From: CAYYNP01 sp964472545
GTDB lineage: Bacteria; Planctomycetota; Planctomycetia; Pirellulales; Thermoguttaceae
Length of the DNA: 57,721 bases
Assembly (NCBI GenBank): GCA_964472545.1
Contig: CAYYNP010000023.1
Coordinates: 1 to 57,721 of the forward strand
Reading direction: 5' to 3'
Below the pieces are notes generated by a model. That model was not told the origin of the DNA. It saw only the letters and a list, made by a program, of their open reading frames with translations, and did not search any database. Numbering within the stretch: the first letter of the stretch is position 1; each line of letters starts with the position of its first letter. This document shows positions 53,429-57,721 of this stretch, one piece after another. Position numbers and translations under genes: made by a program.

Positions 53429-54856
53429 ATGTCGCGCATCTGTTTCGGGATCGTGCTGCTGGGGGCTGCGCTGAGTTGCCGGGCCGAGGCCGCCGAGCCG
53501 CCCTCGCGGTTCTACGTGCCGGAGAACCCGAAGTACACGATCACCGACTCGGCCAAGGACTCGATCCGCTTCACGCTCGGCAAGACCGTGCGGCTCGACG
53601 AGCGGGGACATCTGGTCTCCATCTCCAGCTTCGTCAACCCGCAGGGCGAAGTGATGGGCTGGCACGACTTCGGCAACCTGGAAGGCCCCGGATGGGCCGC
53701 CAATGCCGTCGGCGGGGCGTACGAGATCTATACCTTCGGCAAGTTCCTCGGCCGGAAGGACCACCAAGAGAAGGCGCTCAAAATCCTCGACCACGTGCTC
53801 GAAGGCGGCTTCATCGACGAGTCGACCGGCATGATCCGCGGCTATCGCGATACGGTCACCGGCAAGTTCTGCCTCAACTACACGCACACCGGCGACTGGC
53901 TCTGTCCGGGGTCGATGGCCAAGATCGCCTTTCAGCTTCTGATCTTCGCCGACGAACTCGGCGACGACCCGCGTGCGAAGAAGATGCGTGAAGCGGCCAA
54001 GCATTGTGCCTGGCGGATCCAGGACCGAGTGGCGGCCACGCCCAACGGTTGGTTTCCCCGCCGTACCGACTACGAAGGCAAGCTCCACAAGAACTCGCCC
54101 TACGGCAGCGAAGACCCCTTCTGGCAAACCTCGGCCGACGGGCTGTTCATCCTGCAACTCCAGGAAGCCCTCACGCGTCGCAAGATCGTCGACTATCGCA
54201 AGCCGATCGCCGAGAAGACCAAGGTCTTCATCGACGCCGGCGGCATCTTCGGCTCGATCAACCACGACACCTACGACCCGCACGAGAACGTCGCATACAG
54301 TGTCGCCTTCCGCACGCTGCTGCCGATCTCGCGATTGCTCAAAGACGACAAGATCCGCCGCTTCGCCTACGAAAAATGTCTGGCCGGGCTCGATCAGTTC
54401 AAAATGGGCGAAGACCGCAACGGCGTGGCCACCCGGGGGCTGCTGTATATGGAAAAGTCGTGGGACACGTCGTATCTCTGGGAGAACGCCGAGGCGTCGC
54501 TGGCGATGTTCGAGGCGGCCGCCGATCTGCGCAAGACCGACCCGGCCAAGGCCCGCCGCTTGGAGATCGACGGCCTGACGATCCTCCGCGCCGCGGCCAA
54601 GCACCATTACGGCCCGCACGGTTTCCTGACCGAAGGCGTCGACTGGAACAACCACGTCGGCCAAGAGCACCATATCGATCAGGCGGAGTTCGCGGCGATC
54701 CAGTACACCGAGCCGTTTTTGAACAACCAACACATCGTCGAGCCGACGTTGTACTACTTGCAGCACCTGGCGAAGAAGACGTCCGCCGGCGAGTCGATCG
54801 AGTGGCGGGACGTGGAGGGCAACGTGATCCTCCGCCGCGACGCACCACGTGACTGA
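53429..54856 (+). CDS. Secreted probable alpha/alpha-barrel protein, glycan-active candidate
   Basis: 475 aa from the ATG at 53429 (MSRICFGIVLL) with AAGGGAG upstream; the frame further up runs through the repeat and is not used. Residues 1-22 are a signal peptide. The body is helical with repeated helix pairs (AYEIYTFGKFLGRKDHQEKALKI, MAKIAFQLLIFADELG, GLDQFKMGEDRNGVATRGLLYMEK) consistent with a six-hairpin (alpha/alpha)6 barrel as in GH88/GH105, GH15 or heparinase-type enzymes. No catalytic motif is certain. It stands next to ThuA in a secreted sugar-related group. Confidence 0.6.
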   Translation: MSRICFGIVLLGAALSCRAEAAEPPSRFYVPENPKYTITDSAKDSIRFTLGKTVRLDERGHLVSISSFVNPQGEVMGWHDFGNLEGPGWAANAVGGAYEIYTFGKFLGRKDHQEKALKILDHVLEGGFIDESTGMIRGYRDTVTGKFCLNYTHTGDWLCPGSMAKIAFQLLIFADELGDDPRAKKMREAAKHCAWRIQDRVAATPNGWFPRRTDYEGKLHKNSPYGSEDPFWQTSADGLFILQLQEALTRRKIVDYRKPIAEKTKVFIDAGGIFGSINHDTYDPHENVAYSVAFRTLLPISRLLKDDKIRRFAYEKCLAGLDQFKMGEDRNGVATRGLLYMEKSWDTSYLWENAEASLAMFEAAADLRKTDPAKARRLEIDGLTILRAAAKHHYGPHGFLTEGVDWNNHVGQEHHIDQAEFAAIQYTEPFLNNQHIVEPTLYYLQHLAKKTSAGESIEWRDVEGNVILRRDAPRD

Positions 54857-55763
54857 AATGTTGCCCGTCGATTTGGCGAAACGACAACAATAAACAACCC
54901 CGCCGCCCGTCTCGCCGGGCCGAAGTCGCGACGTGGCAACGTGTTCCGCGGCGGCGTCGGTGTTTCTGGCGGATCGAATCCTCCTTTGTTCCCCACGGTA
55001 AGCCTCGTCCCATTTCCTCGCGAAACGAGATGCGTTGCCGTAACGTGTTGCTGTCGCGTTGGTTGCGTCGCTAGCTTGCGGGTTGACACGGCCGAATCTC
55101 CGCCTACCGTCGACGGCAGTGGGCAATTCACAAATCGTTGCTCGGCAATACGTTCGGGCATTGTTGTCGCGTTTTTTGGGGCCCCAGTCAACAATTCACA
55201 CCGCCCCCTTCCATCCGTCGCAAGATGGCAGCGGCAGCGCTGGCGACCGCGGCAGAACGATCCTCCTGCGTGCCGCGGCCCGCTATCGGGACATATACAA
55301 GTGTATCGTATCCCGCGGGCCGACGCAAGCCGACAAACCGAGCCAACCGCGTACGGTTGGCGGTGTAGTCGGACTTGATATTGCGCAAACGGACAAAGTC
55401 GTCAAAACACAGACTCCCGGCCCCCGGTCTGTTCCGGTCGGAGACGAGTCTAGCCAATCTGGGCATCGTCTTCCAAAGGAAACCACCCGTGGAAGGGCTA
55501 GACCTCATACCGAAGTCCGCCTATATTGTAGCGTGTGCTACTGCAATAAGGGTAGGCTAATGGGGGAGGACGCCTTCCATAACGCGAACGTATAGTGGGG
55601 ACCGTCGCCTGTGGAAATCTATCGCTCCGCCGAGTTCGGCGCCCGCTGGCACAGGTGCCGTCTCACGCAGCGAGATACGACAAGCCAAGCGTTGCTTTGG
55701 CAGGGGGCGATCGATCTTGCGTATTCTGCTCAGCGATCGCCAGACTGACGGAGGATTTCGCTC
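54857..55763. other. 907-bp gap without a credible gene
   Basis: No frame here looks protein-like. A possible remnant of a tRNA T-arm (GGCGGATCGAATCCTCC, 54968-54984) has a stem mismatch and no accompanying D or anticodon arms. A weak TCTC...GAGA element at 55660-55676 may be a decayed family A repeat. The composition starts to shift towards less GC here, ahead of the HD-domain gene. Confidence 0.6.
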
Positions 55764-57721
55764 ATGCCGAAACCGCATCGAATCATCACTGATCCGAATC
55801 TTGAACCGTTCTACCGCGGCGTCGATGAGTTCTGCAAGAACCACCTTGTTGCCAGGCCACCCGTTCCGGACGAGGAGCAATTGGCTTCGAAGATGTTTGC
55901 CGACCCTCTAGAGGGCTATATCGGCCTGGAAGGTTGGGAAGTTGCGATTGTCGACACACCACTATTTCAGAGGTTGCGCGGCATTCGACAACTAGGGCTT
56001 ACCTACCTTGTATATCCGACTCTCGGGTACACGCGATTTGAGCATTCACTCGGCGTTGTCGGACGCCTCAAGCGGCTTCTCGATAACTTGGTAGAGAACC
56101 AGCACCTTCATCGGCAAGACGATGGCGACCGTCGAGTTCTTACTGAGGAGCGTCGACAGAGCATCCGCCTAGCGGCATTCTGCCACGATCTCGGTCACTG
56201 CGTGTTCAGCCATGTCTCGGAGTCCGTGGCGTCCCATCTGCCCGGTCACCAAGACTACCCTGCATCGGCGGATATTCTGCAGGCATTCGAGGGCTACTGC
56301 GGTCGAGCAGTTCCGCTAGCTGAGGTCTTTGCAGCTACGATCGTATCGAGTCCGAAGTTTGTCGAGTTCCTCCACTCTCTCGACGTGCCGAAGGCGAAAG
56401 CACGCCAGTTGGCATTCAACGCCGCACACCTGATTCTCGGGATACCTTGCCTTAATGACCCGCAGTCGCTCTTCCTGGCGCAGCTGATGAGCAGTGGCCT
56501 AGATGTAGACAAGCTGGACTATATGTTGAGGGAGTCCCATCTCTCGGGAATCAGTTTGGGAATCTCGCTCAACTGGCTGTTCAAGAAGCTCGTGCTATGC
56601 GATCTACCCGTGAAACGTCTGCCCGATGGTCTGCGAAGTAGAGTGCGGGCGTTTCCCGTCGAAACGCAATTCACCGTGTTGACCCTTGCCAAGGGTGGGC
56701 AGTTCGCGTTCGAAGAATTCTGCATTGCACGGCTTGCACTCCACGAGAAAGTCTATTTGCATCACAAAGTGCGCGCGGCCGAGGCGAGCGTCAAGCATGC
56801 GCTGCGGCGTCTTCCAGAAGTTGCCCCTGAGTACTGCGAGGCGCATGAGTGGCTCTATCTCAAGGAGTCCATGTTTGAGTACCCGAACATGAGGCTGCCA
56901 AGAATCGCAGAAGAAAGGCCGCTAATTCCGGCTGCGTCAGTCGCTGATCTGGGGCTAGCGGGATTGGGTAGACGAAATCTGCTGTACCGAGCCTATGCTT
57001 TTGGGTGGCCTAATGCGCTAGCTGAGCCAGTTGACGAATCCCGTGAGAGACGGGAATCCCGTACAGAGAAGTTAATGCGGGACATTGGGGATGCTCCGGA
57101 GAGGTTCGTTGACGCGGTGCGCGTGAACTACAAGAGTATCGTCGACCTATTGGCAGATGAAGAAGAAACGCCGCAAACTGCACCAGAGATTATCGTGGAT
57201 CCGCCGATGCTGTCGTCAATCCAGCAGGGACACAAGACGATCCACATTGAGAGGCCGCCTAACCTGCCATCGCGGTGGACGATGCCGATCGATCAAATCG
57301 TGAAGTACTACCACGATACACGGGCACTCACCTATGTTTTCGCGTCGGCCGAGCACTTGCCGTTTGTCCTGCTGGCGGCAGAGAGAGTATGTTGGGACGA
57401 GTTTGAGATGGTGTTCGTGCAAGAATCGCTGCTGAATCCGCGCGTGGTTGAATCGGCGGCACGCCTGAAGACTCTGCTTCACGCAAAGGGATACTATGAA
57501 GACGCCGTGTCTCTGCGACCAGTCTCGGATTACTTGAACTCTGTTGACGCGCAGAACATTGTAGCCGATATTGCTCGGGATTTGGCGCCGTACGAATCAC
57601 GTACGAGGAAACGGGTAAGTCCTTCAAGCGTAATTCTCATTCGGGCATTCTCACCCGGACACACATACCTCCCTTTCCGCACAACCGGCACTCGATTTCC
57701 TGGAATTGCCGGCACGCGAGT
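55764..57721 (+). CDS. HD-domain phosphohydrolase (COG1078-like), 3' end cut by window edge
   Basis: From the ATG at 55764 with GGAGG 10 bp upstream the frame is open to the end, 652 residues so far. The N-terminal 350 or so residues resemble the COG1078 HD superfamily: QRLRGIRQLGLTYLVYP, RFEHSLGVV, CHDLGHCVFSH (HD metal motif) and LDVDKLDYMLRES, the last being the closing Asp motif. Members hydrolyse nucleotides (dNTP triphosphohydrolase-like) or related phosphates. The region after residue about 385 is an extension I cannot assign; typical members are 400-500 aa. Codon use is less GC-biased than in the other genes, suggesting transfer. Its partner genes may lie beyond the window. Confidence 0.82.
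   Translation, partial: MPKPHRIITDPNLEPFYRGVDEFCKNHLVARPPVPDEEQLASKMFADPLEGYIGLEGWEVAIVDTPLFQRLRGIRQLGLTYLVYPTLGYTRFEHSLGVVGRLKRLLDNLVENQHLHRQDDGDRRVLTEERRQSIRLAAFCHDLGHCVFSHVSESVASHLPGHQDYPASADILQAFEGYCGRAVPLAEVFAATIVSSPKFVEFLHSLDVPKAKARQLAFNAAHLILGIPCLNDPQSLFLAQLMSSGLDVDKLDYMLRESHLSGISLGISLNWLFKKLVLCDLPVKRLPDGLRSRVRAFPVETQFTVLTLAKGGQFAFEEFCIARLALHEKVYLHHKVRAAEASVKHALRRLPEVAPEYCEAHEWLYLKESMFEYPNMRLPRIAEERPLIPAASVADLGLAGLGRRNLLYRAYAFGWPNALAEPVDESRERRESRTEKLMRDIGDAPERFVDAVRVNYKSIVDLLADEEETPQTAPEIIVDPPMLSSIQQGHKTIHIERPPNLPSRWTMPIDQIVKYYHDTRALTYVFASAEHLPFVLLAAERVCWDEFEMVFVQESLLNPRVVESAARLKTLLHAKGYYEDAVSLRPVSDYLNSVDAQNIVADIARDLAPYESRTRKRVSPSSVILIRAFSPGHTYLPFRTTGTRFPGIAGTR

Noticed and set aside
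54968..54984. tRNA T-arm-like segment GGCGGATCGAATCCTCC
   Set aside because: The stem has a mismatch, the loop lacks the usual TTC start, and no D-arm, anticodon arm or acceptor can be formed around it.
55059..55595. Plus-strand frame of 178 residues in the right-hand gap
   Set aside because: Not protein-like, no ribosome site, and it crosses sequence with repeat-like character.

Overview
The window is high-GC bacterial DNA that reads as a planctomycete chromosome, probably Pirellulales-like. The support is the mix of families rather than any single marker: an ECF sigma factor paired with a zinc-ribbon Ser/Thr kinase, many secreted PQQ/YVTN beta-propellers, DUF1080 and ThuA proteins, a Tat-exported sugar isomerase/epimerase, a cytochrome c/propeller fusion, GH95 and GH16 enzymes, and very large secreted proteins. 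NAD-dependent DNA ligase (ligA) is the main housekeeping gene. No rRNA, convincing tRNA, CRISPR array, transposase or phage gene was found.

Layout. 1-4525 (minus): a run of propeller-cytochrome c protein, small membrane protein, ECF sigma factor and a Ser/Thr kinase cut by the left edge. 4768-8056 (plus): Tat sugar isomerase, ligA and a Flp pilin. 8169-10619 (minus): GH16 hydrolase and NfeD-type protease. 10846-13266 (plus): a membrane pseudokinase. 13352-15916 (minus): GH95 fucosidase. 16084-23908 (plus): DUF2330 protein and a 2092-residue secreted protein with macroglobulin-like character. 23971-25539 (minus): isochorismatase-fold fusion. 25848-31577 (plus): two PQQ propeller genes, the second ending in two DUF1080 domains. 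31660-32988 (minus): CyuA-like cysteine desulfidase. 33131-34525 (plus): TerB-like and PH-like membrane proteins. 34539-37703 (minus): a second giant PQQ protein, paralogous to the one at 27174. 38146-39566: iron-sulfur flavoprotein-like oxidoreductase and a DUF1080 protein. 39726-44521 (minus): a YhaN/YhaO (SbcCD-like) repair pair with a 4-bp overlap. 44554-46840 (minus): tandem URO-D family paralogues. 46949-49419: glycine-zipper lipoprotein and, divergently, a Cys-rich probable surface barrel protein. 49475-50398 (minus): exported spermidine-synthase-like protein. 50581-51433 (plus): ECF sigma/anti-sigma pair. 51758-54856 (plus): thioredoxin, ThuA protein and a probable alpha/alpha-barrel protein. 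54857-55763: about 900 bp without a credible gene. 55764-end: an HD-domain phosphohydrolase in less GC-biased DNA, cut by the right edge.

Functional picture. Most gene products are predicted to be exported and to act on glycans or sugars (GH16, GH95, DUF1080, ThuA, sugar isomerase), to be periplasmic propeller or electron-transfer proteins, or to be envelope proteins. Regulation is represented by two ECF sigma systems and two kinase-like proteins, one of them catalytically degenerate.

The strongest non-genic signal is a set of unrelated short palindromic repeat families in the gaps. One (core TCTCGCTCCGCGAGA) supplies stop codons and a 17-residue C-terminal tail to flanking genes and has expanded into 41-bp tandem units. 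Another sits in frame inside a coding sequence. The most interesting protein-level signals are the pair of propeller giants sharing an N-terminal Rossmann-like segment and CAC motif, the pseudokinase, the thioester-less 2092-residue protein and the truncated HD protein at the right edge.
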